A stretch of DNA of 64,000 bases, taken from positions 124,001 to 188,000 of the forward strand of contig VTFK01000086.1 in assembly GCA_009617715.1 (NCBI GenBank), written 5' to 3'. The notes under the pieces are model-generated. The model had not been told where the DNA came from, did no database searches, and saw only the letters and a program-made list of their open reading frames with translations. The position numbers were made by a program, and so were the translations under genes. Below, piece by piece: positions 12,423 through 23,640 of this stretch; positions within the stretch are counted from its first letter, which is position 1, and each line of letters opens with the position of its first letter. This DNA is from Plectrocnemia conspersa. Taxonomy: Eukaryota; Arthropoda; Insecta; Trichoptera; Polycentropodidae.

Positions 12423-15210
12423 CGCGGTATCGAGTGTTCATTATTTAGTAAAACAACAGAGCTTCTACTTCTTAGGAATAAGCATATTAAACTATATTAT
12501 AGTCGGCGATCTTATATTTGTAGTTTGTGAATCAAACCGCCAAACCATGTCGAAAGCTCTTTTTCATAATAAAAAATACTCGTATTTTTTTACAATAAAA
12601 TTATGTCAAATTAATTTCATGTTGTCGAGTGATTTTCGCGGAAGTCGAAGTATTTGTTAATAATTTTATTTCTAAAAGATTCTTTTAAACGCATAAAGAT
12701 TATTTTTTAAATATTTTACTAAATGACGATACTAAATTAATGGAGTGATAGCTAATTATATTTGTGGGATCCTTATCGTGTTCTTTTTACTGACAGTCTG
12801 CTACAAATTCGTATTGTTAATAATTTCACGCCGTTTACTAGAGGCAATAAAAATAAACTGCACTATTGATTTGTGAATTTTGGATTAAAAACTATAAAAC
12901 TGTAATTATATAACCACTGTATTTACCGCATTGACTTTAAAAATACATTGAAAAGATAGGGGTTTGCGAAAATAGAAAAGACACGAGTAAAATCGCTGAT
13001 CAAGACTATACCACAGTTGTATTGCACATCGAAAGAAAAGCTGGCATAAGTAAATATTATCTGATAGAAACTACTTTGAAGGTAACAATATCAATATTAA
13101 AGAATAAATAAACAATTTTTGATAGTAATGAAAATTATTCTATTTTTTTCTAGAAATATATTTTATTTGATCTTACGTATTTTTCTTACATTAAGTGAAA
13201 TCAAAGATACGATTTAATATATTATTCATTAACTCTATCTATAATTTACTATTAAAATATGATAATATGATAGATTGGATGGCTAAACTAGCATATTTAT
13301 TTTTCGGAAAAATAAAAAAAATATTTATATTTATAAAACATGTAGCCAAAATACTGGTATCACTTACAAAAAACTAGAGCTTGTATTCTGGTAAATGATT
13401 CTCCTATTCAATATACATTATTTGCGTCAAGGTTTGTATAATCTTTAAATAATATATGAAAAGACTAGGTAAACTAGTGTTATATAAATAGAATGCGAAA
13501 AATATTTATTATTCAAAAAACATTTTCGCTGAGTCGTTATTGATCGAATTTAACTGCACTCACACAGCACATATAATAAGTACATAAAAATGTTTTTTTT
13601 CGTGTACCGATTAAATTTGATTTTAAAATTTATGTTTCTACAATATATGTACTTGCTATCAAAATTTATGGTTAAAATATATTTAATGTTAAATAAAAAA
13701 ATGTCAGAGGGCATCGAATCAGATTTAATTAAATCGGCATGTTTAACAAAGTTACATTCTTTCGGAACGAAAAACTTTTGCGTATATTTTATTTTGCCGT
13801 TAGCGACATTATGTTTGATTTTAATTAAAATGAATTGCAGGATTTACAGCGAAATTTGGTATGCTTAGCTCTTGGCGTATTTTCTTTATTTATCAAACGT
13901 CACTTTGAATATCAAAAACAATAAATAAAAATGATGCATATCTTAATTCAATTAGGAAATATATAAAAAGTTTAAAGAAATTTTACTGCATCTATAAAAG
14001 GTACAGTTATAATTGTTTGTATTTAACTAAGAATCAAATTAAAATGATCAGAATACTAATCATCTTAAAAAAACATACATTAAATAAAAATGATAAAAAA
14101 TATACACAATCATTTAAGCGATTTTAAAATCATTAATTTAGGAAAGCAAAAAAAATATATTTAAATTATTTATAAGTTATTTTGATCATTTACTATCATT
14201 TATTATTTTCTTGAACAATCCCTGAGACTTGTTAAAAACTAATCCAAGCGGTTTACGCAAGACTTCAATTTGATTTACCATTAAGAAACTTAAAAAAAAA
14301 GACAAAGCTATAAACAAATAAAAGTCTAAAAGTGTTAGATACAAGGTGGTGAAATATTTTAGCCGAGTTACAAGTCTAATTAGAAACACGTAATCTGGAA
14401 TTGTCATATTAAAATATAAACTCAATATTGGATAACTTTGGATTCTTCATAACGTCTGGGCAATTGTGAGCACTGGCCATTTTATTATGTTACTGTTATA
14501 TGACAGTAATTAAAAAAAAATCATCGATGTGAAAAGGTCAGTAAAGTGTTTATATATTTTATTTAAATTCGATTACAAATATCAAAGAAACAATATATGT
14601 TCTCAGGTTGATTTCTCACAATTATCTTCACGAGGAAAACATTAAAAACTCCACCTGTTACCTTATTAACAATGAAAGCGTTTGAAAGTACTTCATTTGC
14701 AACTTTATATTTTAGATTTTAAGAATCCCTGTTACATTACAGTTTTATTATTATAATAATTCTGTTTTTAATTGATCGTTTTGTCATAACTTATTTTTAC
14801 TGAATCGTCGAGGTTTTTACCTTCTATCATATATTTTAATTACACAATTTTATTATACCATAAACTTTAATTACTGTAAAATATTCCATCTCCTCGTTTT
14901 TCATAGCATTTATATTTTTACTGTAGCTGAATAATATAATAAAAATACCGTATGATTCTAAAATGAGTTTTTTAAAATAACAATTTAGATGTTCAAATAG
15001 AAAAGTTTTATTTAGTTGTGGCCACCGTTTTATAAACTGTCTAGTTACGAAAACGATGTTTTTGGAAACTAAATTTTGATCTACTTCAGTGTTGCCATAT
15101 AGTGAACTTCCAGTCGAGGGCAAAAACAATAAAATCGTGCCATCGCGGTGAAAAAGTTTAAATACAGACTTTTTAACAATATTACGAGTGAGAATCAAAG
15201 CAAGCACATC

Positions 15211-15446
15211 TAAACCGTATTTTGACCAATAGGAGAGCGCAAAAAACAATTATCACTTCTCAGAAGGCAAAAATCCACGTCAAAAGCAATAAAATCGTGC
15301 CGTCGCCTTCGCAGTGGGAACGCTCGTTACCGAGCGTTCCCACTGCGACGGAGCCAACACGATTTTATTGCTTTTAACGTGAATTTTTGCCTTCTGAGAA
15401 GTGATAATTGTTTTTGCGTTCTCCTATTGAGCAAAATTCGGTTTAA
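15211..15446. repeat. Large foldback inverted repeat, arms about 116 bp, 4-bp loop
   Basis: Left arm 15,211-15,326 and right arm 15,331-15,446 are near-perfect reverse complements around the loop TTAC. The tip stem GCAGTGGGAACGCTCG pairs perfectly. Arms diverge by a few substitutions and small indels and fade beyond the outer ends. A third, diverged copy of the arm interior (CAATAAAATCGTGC...) lies at about 15,120-15,155. No target duplication was identified. Likely a foldback transposon or an inverted duplication. Confidence 0.8.
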
Positions 15447-15780
15447 ATATACTTTGATCAGCTCTCTTATATTAGAAATCCATAGTAATATCAGTAAGGA
15501 TAGTTATAATATTTTTACATACTGTAATATCGAAATACAGACCAACTGTGGAGCAATATGTGAGATGCGATGTACTTATTTTTTCGCTTATTTTCCTCTA
15601 AGAGACGGGTTGGCTTATTTTGTATCTTGTACTTGACCTGATGAAAGTTCTAAAGCTATAATTAGTTTTAAAACTTTCATTAGGTTAGGTTTGGGTTTGA
15701 ACAGCAAATGAACGTTTCGTAACTGTCAAATTGAGTTTTATAGACATTTTAGAGCAGCATATTTGCGCCTATTAGTTAAA

Positions 15781-15832
15781 TTATATTTTCACTAGTAGAC
15801 ATATATATACATATATACTAGTGAAAATATAA
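15781..15832. repeat. 17-bp inverted repeat
   Basis: TTATATTTTCACTAGTA (15,781-15,797) and its complement (15,816-15,832) flank an AT dinucleotide-like loop. A diverged half copy (CTACTGGTGAAAATG) lies near 16,000. It may be a tiny MITE. Confidence 0.6.
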
Positions 15833-18162
15833 CTTTACCAAAAAATACATATATTCGTTGTAACATTTATACATCAGATGTAAAAAAATAATTAATAGTA
15901 TGTAAATATATATATTATTGCACATAGAAAACTTAAAAGCATATATATTTACCAGCAGTTGCCAGATAATTTATACTTTTACAGGTAAAAATATACATCT
16001 ACTGGTGAAAATGTATTCTGATATGATTTTACTGAAATGACATATTTAAGAAAATATTTTCGGGATAGATTCGAGACTGTTTTTACTAGATTTTATTTTA
16101 GGAAGAAGCACAATAAAATTAATTGCGTCTCTACCGACAATCAAAGATCCTCAAACAGAAATTTAATTGATTTTTTGAAAGGTGAATTTAACAGTGAGCT
16201 AGATCGCAACGCACAGTGTGTGTCTCAGTGTCATAAAACTTAATACAAGTAAAAGTAAAAAATATATATTCCTTTAAGTAAATATATATATTTAATTTCC
16301 CTTGTATTACTTTTAATAGTAATGAATATTTCACGGTAGGATATTCTATATTATTGATCTCTATTCTAATATGCTAAGCACTGGCGTGACATACATTATA
16401 TAATTTAAAATGTGAGTGCGCATATTTGATGTCTTATTATAATATTTATTACTTGAAACTGCACATTCAATATATCAATAATCAAATTGCCAAGAATGTA
16501 AGAAAATCTCACAGAGTCTAGCTTTTAGTAAAATATTACAGCATGATATTTATCAATGCTGAACGGTAAGCAGTTTATTAAAGCTCATATTCATAAATAT
16601 AAGAGTCAGGAATTTCAACATTTTAAAATCTTCAGAATTAAATAAAAAATATATATAAAAACTGGATAACCTAAAATCCTATTACATTTTTAAAATATAA
16701 TCAAAGTCTAAATTAACCAATTTTCAATCATCGATTAAGTTAACCTTTACTATCATATAATATCAGCATATAAATTTATGCGTTTTAATGCAAAAAAAAA
16801 CCTCGCAATAAAAGCGAAATTCAGTCTGATATAGTCAGTGGTGAATTGGTTTTTAGAGTTTACGACCACGCTAACAGTCTAGGAATATAGTTGATGCCAC
16901 CCCTAGAACGGTTATCTGCGCCGCGGGGTTGGTTGTAAAAATATAACCACCGGGAGTATTTAAACGTATATCTCTAGCATTAGTTAGTTTTCCTGTCTGC
17001 ATTCTGTATGGAATCTCAGACACAAAGCAATTGGAAATTCATACACGCTCGTGAATATTTCCTGTATCATGTGTGTACAACGACCCATTTTAATTATGAT
17101 GAGTAATCATAATATAATATGTTGTGTTGTTCTTCGTATAAAATGATGCATATGCTAATTATAAATGTATTGAAGGTTTATTTTTAAATCTCATCATCAT
17201 GGCTTAACACGTTTTCACAATGCGTCATAATGATCTATATATGTATATAATACATATATGTATTGCTATAAAATGCAGTGTCACTAATTTTATGTTGAAG
17301 GTTAGTTTGTTGTCTTAAATAAAACTAAGAGGCTATCAGCTATAGGCTTAAAGTTAAAGTTTATTGATAAACTTTATTGAAACGTCATAAAATAATTGTA
17401 ATCGCAACAAGTCAACTGTGACTCTAATAAAGAATGATATTTTTGAGTCTAAGAGACACGTGTTAGAGAAAGTAATACGATAATACCCCCAGATCATAGG
17501 ACACTTCCCTATTAATAACATTATTTCCAATAAAAAAATTATGTAATTGTTTTATATTGTTATATAACTCTTTGTTTTCGTATGCATACGAGTTTTGATC
17601 CAGCAAGTCTGTTTATAGACTAAAACCACGGACACCCCTTTTCTTACATCTAATTAGCATAATCATATAAATAGGGGAATATCCTTTGTTCGTCAGCATT
17701 CCTACTAATTACTTCAAACCATACGGTCAGTCGTCTGACGACCCCCTAAATACAGATTTTCATCGAGTACCCGCAAATATAGAACATAATCAAGGAGATG
17801 CAGCGTTTGTTGCTACCCGAGCGAGTGACCTTTGCTTGAGCCCGTATATATAACAGTTGTTTAAATTAAATTAAAGCAAAACTTTCCATAAATATACATA
17901 TCGCTAGAGAAATATTTCATATTTCACTCCCAACTTTTTAGTGAGATAAATGGAATGTCACACTGAAAATTATTGTATATTATACTACATTAAGCCACAG
18001 AGCGTTAGTTTTAATAATTTTGTTTTTGAATTATACTATGTAACTTGTTAATAGTTTATTCGTTTAATGAGTATGATATAGTACATATGACATAATAATT
18101 ACACTCTGATTCTAGGATTTCAGATCCCGCCCAAGCAGTAATTGCACCGCTATTTTACGAAC

Positions 18163-18170
18163 ACTGCTAC
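18163..18170. repeat. Target-site duplication, left (ACTGCTAC)
   Basis: Perfect 8-bp match to 19,285-19,292, bounding hAT copy 2. Confidence 0.88.
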
Positions 18171-19284
18171 TAGAGTCTCCAATTCGAGTAATCGAGTACT
18201 CGATACTCGAGTATTTTTGTCTATTTTTCAAGTACTTGATAATCGAGTATTTTGAAAATTACTCGATTAATACTCGAAATTAAAATTTTTTTAAATATTT
18301 CAGAAACAAAAATAACTTTAATTCGGTCCGGTAAAGGTTAACGTCTTGCTTTTATTTGGCGTGTATGTCCGAAGTCCCGAGCTAGAGCGGTTACTATCAG
18401 GTATAATTTTTTCATAGTTCCATAGTTGCATAGTTCCGGTCGTCAGCTATGTTAGTGGGTACGACGGATAAATTTCTTTTGTGTTTTCTGTTCGACAGTC
18501 CCGACTTATCTAATTTATGGCAATGAACAATATGAAATATCAACAAAAAAATTTTTAGGTTTTATGACTATGCAGTTGTAGCGTAAAGTGTTGTAAATTG
18601 TTTGTACTGATCCCTCAGCTTAAAATATAAATCAAAACAATTGTGTGTTTTAAAGGCATTTAAAGTAAAGTCAGTTCTTTGCGAACCGTTTAGCTCTAGA
18701 GTGAAAGGGATTCACCCAAATACATCTTCGAAGGATATAGATTTAAATTCTTCGCATTAATCAGAAGGAGTAGATTATTGTATATTGTTAAGAAAAAAAA
18801 TCTATTCAAGAAGAATTACAAAATGCTATTTTGTCAATAGTCGAAGGAAATAAGAGAAAAGCAGAGAAGGGAATGAAAGAAGTGAACATAAAAAGAGATC
18901 TCAAAAAAATTTATATCTATAAAAAGCAAACAGCTATAAATTAGAAGCCTTATCCAACGCGTAAATGACAATAAGACCAACATCAACAGCAACGGAAAGG
19001 TTTTTTTTTCATAACGGGAATAATAAAACCAAAGGTTAGCAATAATATTAAATTCGAGACACTTTTTGCATTATTGTTTTTAAAAAGTATGTTCGTGAAG
19101 TTAAAATAATTGTAAAAATTAACATACTAAGTATTTTATTTATTTATTTATATGTGCACGAATTTGAATATTAGCTATTTTGGTACATTTGGTAAATACT
19201 CGAAAGTACTCGAGTACTCGAGTATTTTAAAATTTTAATATTCGATACTCGAGTAGTTGATGGTTCGAGTAATTGGAGACTCTA
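18171..19284 (+). mobile_element. Short hAT element, copy 2 (1,114 bp) with perfect target duplication
   Basis: Same inverted termini (TAGAGTCTCCAATT / AATTGGAGACTCTA) and length as copy 1, in the opposite orientation. It is flanked by the 8-bp repeat ACTGCTAC (18,163-18,170 and 19,285-19,292). The transposase remnant reads on the plus strand: IQEELQNAILSIVEGNKRK near 18,808-18,865, then PTSTATERFFF and LFALLFLKSMF near 18,975-19,100, matching the C-terminal hAT dimerisation region. Only scattered substitutions separate it from copy 1 where I compared them, which indicates recent movement of the family. It lies about 600 bp from the KCNQ S1 exon, inside the intron. Confidence 0.88.
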
Positions 19285-19292
19285 ACTGCTAC
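19285..19292. repeat. Target-site duplication, right (ACTGCTAC)
   Basis: Matches 18,163-18,170. Confidence 0.88.
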
Positions 19293-19489
19293 CCTTTATT
19301 TACTACACGCTCCATTTCAACTCATTGTAAATTTAGATGTTAGCTATCAAATATTACTAGTGAAAAACACAACCGAAAATTTTAGAAAGAGCTCGGAAAA
19401 CCTGGCCGGCTATGCAACTACATCAGCGTTTTGATTAAATCGACAATTTCATTTTACAATCTCAGTATATACACATAATGAGTGTTTTA

Positions 19490-19870
19490 TAGAAAGGAAT
19501 ATACAATGCACGTGCAGATTATTAAATTATTATCTGTAGCGCGCTTCGTCGACGTTCCACAAAGTCACCGCTTCAAAAATTCGTCTTTAAACACGACATT
19601 TTAGCAGTGCAACTTTATTCACATATACGTAGTAAATAGATGCACACTACACTTTGTGGTGCTATGGCAGATGCATTCTGTGTATATGGTGACGTCGTTG
19701 CCGACACACGACAAAGTGCATTTGCATTCAACGCCATATAAACGAGACGGCTAGAATTTATCTCACAGCGTCTAATAGTCCGGCCGATGTCGATATCGAA
19801 TTTTCGTATTGGGTGGGCGGGAGATGTACAATAAGACGGTAAATGTGAAATAGATTTGCAAAGCGCTTTA
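19490..19870. promoter_or_regulatory. GC-richer sequence just downstream of the KCNQ exon
   Basis: The intron side of the KCNQ exon is unusually GC-rich for this window and includes GGTGACGTCG (a CRE-like TGACGTCG) near 19,690. It may be an intronic regulatory or splicing element. No coding frame is supported. Confidence 0.28.
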
Positions 19871-19875
19871 CTTAC

Positions 19876-20035
19876 ACGGAGAAGTGATAGATGAAACAGC
19901 GCCAGCCGACTGGTCTCTCCAGAAAATTGTACACTTGTCCTTGGAAGGTGGCCCTGCCGGCGTGTCTTCGTTGCTTACGCACCAGGTATCTTCCAGCTGC
20001 TCCCCACTCGCGAGGCTGCTCAAGGAGTAGGGCAG
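19876..20035 (-). CDS. KCNQ: KCNQ-type potassium channel, exon with pre-S1 segment and start of S1
   Basis: An internal exon of 160 bp on the minus strand. It follows a pyrimidine-rich acceptor (tttttattatttttag, intron side at 20,036) and ends at a consensus donor (GT|gtaagt, 19,875). With 2 nt completing an incoming codon, it reads as about 53 residues: [10 protein letters not shown]..., a basic stretch [10 protein letters not shown], then [18 protein letters not shown] and the first S1 residues. In the KCNQ (Kv7) family the block (V/L)YN(F/V)LERPxGWxxxxYH lies just before and into transmembrane helix S1, and this version is closest to the KCNQ1 form. KCNQ subunits form tetrameric voltage-gated K+ channels in the plasma membrane. 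The frame is intact, and the incoming phase (one base from the previous exon) matches the outgoing phase of the exon at 36.5 kb. The following exons are not visible at lower coordinates, so the next intron exceeds 19.8 kb. Confidence 0.87.
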
Positions 20036-20395
20036 CTAAAAATAATAAAAAAAAAACAAGTGAATTAAAACATATATAAAAGAAAATTTCATGTTTACAA
20101 TGCCTCTATTTTTAAATAACCTGGTTTTGATGGTCATTTATTCGTTATTTTTGCTGCTGGTATCACTGCTGACACTTTTAAGAAGTGGCAGCACTAGCAA
20201 AGTGTTAAATACAAAATTACACGTATCATAAATAAATGTATAATAATTATTTTAACGATAAATAACAGTTTAGTTATATCAAAACGTAAGTAATTATTAA
20301 ATATCTATCAACTTTATAAAGTTTATTGTTCATAACTTAATTAATAGTTTTGCCATTTTAACCCTAAAATTGTGTTTTTAGGTATGGCCAGGATA

Positions 20396-20436
20396 TTTAG
20401 TGTTTAATAATAAAGACATTATTATTGAACACTAAA
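20396..20436. repeat. 18-bp perfect hairpin upstream of the Tc1 relic
   Basis: TTTAGTGTTTAATAATAA (20,396-20,413) pairs exactly with 20,419-20,436 around AGACA. Confidence 0.7.
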
Positions 20437-20439
20437 CAT

Positions 20440-21343
20440 TCCCAAAGGAAAATATCAGCCACTGTATGCGTTTCGAAGTCTGTGGTTAACAGGATTAAGA
20501 AAAAATCGACTAAAACCTGCTCTTAGAAGTAGATTGCATTGGAAAATGTAGCAGAAAGTGAATCACCAAACCTCGTACTGACTGCAAAATCAGAGATTTC
20601 TGTCTCCGAAATTTCAAATAGAGTTATTTTGATGGACAACGAAAAAGGCATCAGTCTCCAAAAGAACAGTCCAGAGGGTCATCGTCCAGCTAAAAAACCT
20701 TGCTTCATGGTAGCTATGAGAAAAAAGCGCCTGGAATGGGCCAAAGCACACAAGCACATGACTATTGAAGACTAGAATCATTTTATTGGTTTTTAAGCTT
20801 TTAAGAATTCCATTTTTGTGAATATGGTATTTTTTCAGGTGTGCTTTTCTGATAAATCAACGTACGTCAGACGACGCCACACACCCTGTCAGTATCATGG
20901 TGTGTTCAGTCATATTCTCCAAGGGGATAGGGCGCCTCTACATCGTGTAAGGGACTATGAAGCAGGACAAGTACTGGAAAATCAGTTCCTGCCTCAAGTC
21001 GGAGAATAGCTCCCTGGTGGGCAGGAGTTTATGTTCATGCACAAATCCGCACCTTGCCATAAAGCCAGGAGTGCTACTGCATTCCTGGCTGTAAAAAACG
21101 TGCAGGTTTTGTCATGGCCAAGGAATTCTCCTGACATGAATTCTATTGAAAGCCTGCGAGAGCCCACGAAGGGACGGGGCAAGGGGGTGATTATAAACAA
21201 GCAGCAGGTCATCTAAGCTCTCATACGGGTGTGGTATCACTCTCCTGAGCTAAGACAAAATGCAAAAATGTGAATTGAAAGTATGTCACGACGTATACAA
21301 GGTGTAGTTTCGACAAAAAACGGTATTACAAAATTTTCACTTT
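20440..21343 (+). pseudogene. Decayed Tc1-like transposase
   Basis: Plus-strand frames with many breaks but collinear with Tc1 transposases. The helix-turn-helix remnant (VSKSVVNRIKKKS) is followed by RPAKKP, KKRLEWAKAHKHMTIED (compare KARLxWAKxHxxWTxEDW), CFSDKSTYVRRR (the first catalytic Asp of the DDE triad lies in FSDES; here FSDKS), FMHKSAPCHKARSATAFL (compare FxxDxAPxHxAxxV; second Asp changed) and VQVLSWPRNSPDMNSIESL (compare WPxxSPDLNPIEN). The C-terminus ends in HSPELRQNAKM, IESMSRRIQGVV. An 18-bp hairpin at 20,396-20,436 precedes the coding part. Non-functional. Confidence 0.85.
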
Positions 21344-21490
21344 TTATGTGATAATGTTTAAATATAATTAAATGCAAAAAAATAATGAATATGGTGTTAA
21401 AATTTTCTTAATAATAAATAATATTTACTGTGTTTAAAATCATAGATATATTTTTTTATGAATATAGTAAAAGCGATTTTTTTTTCACAG

Positions 21491-21520
21491 GCGCCTCGAT
21501 TAATATGGCATCCTACTGTA
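21491..21520 (+). repeat. Right terminal inverted repeat of the Tc1 relic
   Basis: GCGCCTCGATTAATATGGCA then TCCTACTGTA. It ends in TACTGTA, that is CAGTA inside a TA target as expected for Tc1/mariner, about 150 bp after the transposase relic. The left repeat was not found. Confidence 0.6.
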
Positions 21521-21539
21521 CTATAGAAGAAAGAAAACA

Positions 21540-21604
21540 ATAAAAACAAATTAAAATTAAATGATAAAAATCGGACCAGCTCCTCGTAGCTGACATTAAA
21601 TAGT
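21540..21604 (-). repeat. LINE 3' coding tail, copy a
   Basis: On the minus strand it reads NVSYEELVRFLSF. The sequence closely matches 26,613-26,660 (shared AGCTGACATTAAATA and CGGACCA blocks). It is interrupted at 21,605 by a hAT terminus. Confidence 0.6.
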
Positions 21605-22275
21605 GCAGTTTCTCAACATGGGGCATACGCCCCACCGGTGGGGCAAGGTTCAAATTCAAGGCGCAAATGTCAGCATGGCGCGTACTAAAATTTTCGAATT
21701 CAATTCTGTATTCTGTAAAGTTTATACATTTATTTTAATTATAGTTTCTAACTCACCTCATTGCACAAAATGAGTAGTAAAAGCAAGAAAAAAGTTGGTC
21801 AGTATTCAGATGATTATTTGAATTTCGGTTTCATATCAGTTACTCGTGATGTTCGTATATCATTCTCTCCGTTGTGTGATCACTCTGACCAAAAAATCTA
21901 TGAAAAATAATCGTTTTAAAGCAGCAATTTAAGAACATAAAGAAGAAATTTGAAAAAGGGTTCTCTAGATGTAATACTAGCAAAAGTCGTACTCTAGAAG
22001 CTAGTAATAAAATATCTGTGCTCGTAGTTAAATTTGGAAAAAATCATATTGTAGGGAAGGAATTAAATAAGCTAGCCATATCAAGTATTCTCAAAAAAAA
22101 ATTGGAACTAGATGATAAAGATCTGAAAGAAATGTCACTAAGCAAAAGCACTGCTAGATAGATAATAGATGAGATAATATGTAGAAACACAAAGCAAGAA
22201 AATTCTTTATAAAGATAGATAAATTAACGTTAAGAGACAGTGCGGCTGTATTTTAGGATTATGTAAGATATATTG
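21605..22275 (+). pseudogene. hAT element 5' half: terminus plus ZBED/SCAND3-like transposase relic
   Basis: It starts with a hAT-type terminus (CAGTTTCTCAAC, then CGCCCCACCGGTGGGGC), close to the CAGTGGTTCTCAACC ends of SCAND3/ZBED5-related hATs. An ATG at 21,771 reads MSSKSKKKVGQYSDDYLNFG and FISV, like the N-terminus of that group (QYxxxYLxFGFI), followed by a decayed BED finger. Further frames give ASNKISVLVVKFGKNHIVGK, LKEMSLSKSTAR, and KIDKLTLRDSAA with DYVRYIDN (compare LDESTD...FVRY). Several stops and shifts; the C-terminal half and right terminus were not found. It was inserted into the LINE tail at 21,540-21,604. Confidence 0.75.
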
Positions 22276-22603
22276 ACAATTATATACATACATATATATA
22301 CAATAAACCAAAATATATTTAGATAAAACTCACATACCAATATAAAATATAGCACAATGTGCTGCAGATGTAGAACTATGATGTAGCTATGAATACAATG
22401 GCGTAGCTTTGTATCGAGATAGAAACAAAATATCCAAATATGACAAGTTTAGCCAGAAAATAACTGTTACCATTCCCATCGTCATAGTTATTTAGTTGCA
22501 TGCGGCTTTAGCGTTATAAATGATTTGTTACTGAAAAAAGTAATTATCTGGGTATCATAAACAGTGAAAATTTAGGATTAAAATTGAGCAAATTAGTACC
22601 TCA

Positions 22604-23060
22604 TTATGTTTCGCCTGGTAACATATGTTGAATAATGATAGTAATAATATTTACATCCACCTTTTTTGCAGCTAATATTGCACGTTCACTTAACCATTGA
22701 TGACTTTTGTAATGCTGCATTGAAATACGCATTGAATCAATTTTTCTTTTGAGTGTGTGATTATTTAAAGCAACTTTTTGATTTACCAATTGTATTTTGC
22801 CATTTCCAATATCTAATAATTGTTCTGCAGAAGCATCATTTTGCAATTGAACACACATGACGGTCGTCTATGTAAATGTATTAAGGCGTTTTAACAAATT
22901 TGATGCTTTTAAACACGCACCTAATTGGGGTTAAACGTGGAATAACAGGTAATGTCTGACAAAAATTACCTGCTAATAATATTAGCGCATCACCGAATGG
23001 CTGTTCGCTCCGCGTAAATCTTGCAATATTCGATCCAATGCAATTGATATTTATTCGACG
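22604..23060 (-). pseudogene. Helitron Pif1-like helicase, C-terminal fragment
   Basis: On the minus strand, upstream frames read DALILLAGNFCQTLPVIPR (compare LLGGDFRQxLPVIP, helicase motif III region). The open stretch 22,604-22,858 follows: MCVQLQNDASAEQLLDIGNG, KIQLVNQ..., WLSERAILAAKKVDVN and LPGET (compare MRVQLxxD...LxIGNGK...WLxxRAILAxxNxxVxxxN...LPGE). This is the Pif1-family helicase domain of the Helitron RepHel protein, used for rolling-circle transposition. The RepHel N-terminus is absent; upstream on the minus strand the sequence jumps to Helitron 5' leader sequence. Confidence 0.85.
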
Positions 23061-23064
23061 ACCA

Positions 23065-23440
23065 ATATTTTCTTATTTTGGTGGCATTGCTATGCAACAC
23101 AACAACAAAAGAATAGCCTTAAATCGATTAACACAATAAATATTCAACAATTGAATATAAAAAATGTATTATTTTTAAAATATATTTTCGAAATTAGAGC
23201 TCAGATAGTTAAATGGTTCTGTGTTTTATTAAATTTATTACACCGTAATTATACATATTTTTACGACGAAAGTGTATGATGTCATTAAACCAGGTATTTG
23301 AGATACATTTAAATAATAATGAGAACGGTAGCGATATCTAAAAAATACTAAAAAAGGATATTTTTATACAAAGAAAAAAACAACTGCGGCAATGTGACGT
23401 CATAACGCGAGTGCGTTTGAGCCCGACAACATTTTTGTCA
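23065..23440 (-). repeat. Helitron 5' leader, joined to the helicase relic by an internal deletion
   Basis: Similar to 50,525-50,930, which lies upstream of the RepHel N-terminus in the other relic: TTTTGGTGGCATTG with ACAACAACA, TTCGAAATTAGAGCTCAG, TATGATGTCATTAAACCAGG and GCGGCAATGTGACGTCA are shared with changes. It has been brought next to the helicase end by deletion of the middle of the gene. Confidence 0.6.
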
Positions 23441-23484
23441 TGAGGCCCGGAATCATTGTTTTCACGTATGGACACGTATTAATC

Positions 23485-23640
23485 GCTACTACGGGTTGTG
23501 TGGCACATACTCTTAAACTGGTGATTCATGATACTATTTTTGTTCAAGAAAACTAATTGCAAAAAAATTGCAAAAAGTTTCAGCTCATTTTAAACGTTGT
23601 TATATTTCTCCAAGTAATAATATTTATGATAATATAAATA
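23485..23640 (+). repeat. Unnamed dispersed repeat, copy a
   Basis: Core CTACTACGGGTTGTGTGGC then ACATACTC, followed by a stretch similar to 51,140-51,260 and, inverted, 43,190-43,310. It lies next to a Helitron leader, as does copy b. Confidence 0.55.

Larger units (their letters stand above)
1..19875 (-). other. Intron downstream of the KCNQ S1 exon (3' end outside the window)
   Basis: No sequence resembling KCNQ S1-S6, the pore (TIGYGD-type) or the C-terminal calmodulin-binding helices was seen on the minus strand here, so this is treated as one incomplete intron. It contains the SINEs, the two short hAT copies, the older hAT relic, the LINE relic at 12 kb and the foldback at 15.2 kb. Stretches 0.2-2.1, 5.5-10.1, 10.5-11.9, 12.7-15.0 and 16.3-18.1 kb hold no gene that I can support. 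Confidence 0.45.

Noticed and set aside
13195..13868. Two plus-strand frames of 60 and 92 codons
   Set aside because: Repetitive K/I/F/L composition expected by chance in AT-rich DNA; no recognisable motif.
14836..15249. 137-codon minus-strand frame
   Set aside because: It runs into the foldback arm, no family is recognised and residue use is AT-driven. Kept only as part of the foldback region.
16037..16243. 68-codon plus-strand frame
   Set aside because: Reasonable composition but no family and no splice context; not enough to call.
19891..20079. Plus-strand 62-codon frame
   Set aside because: Antisense to the KCNQ S1 exon.
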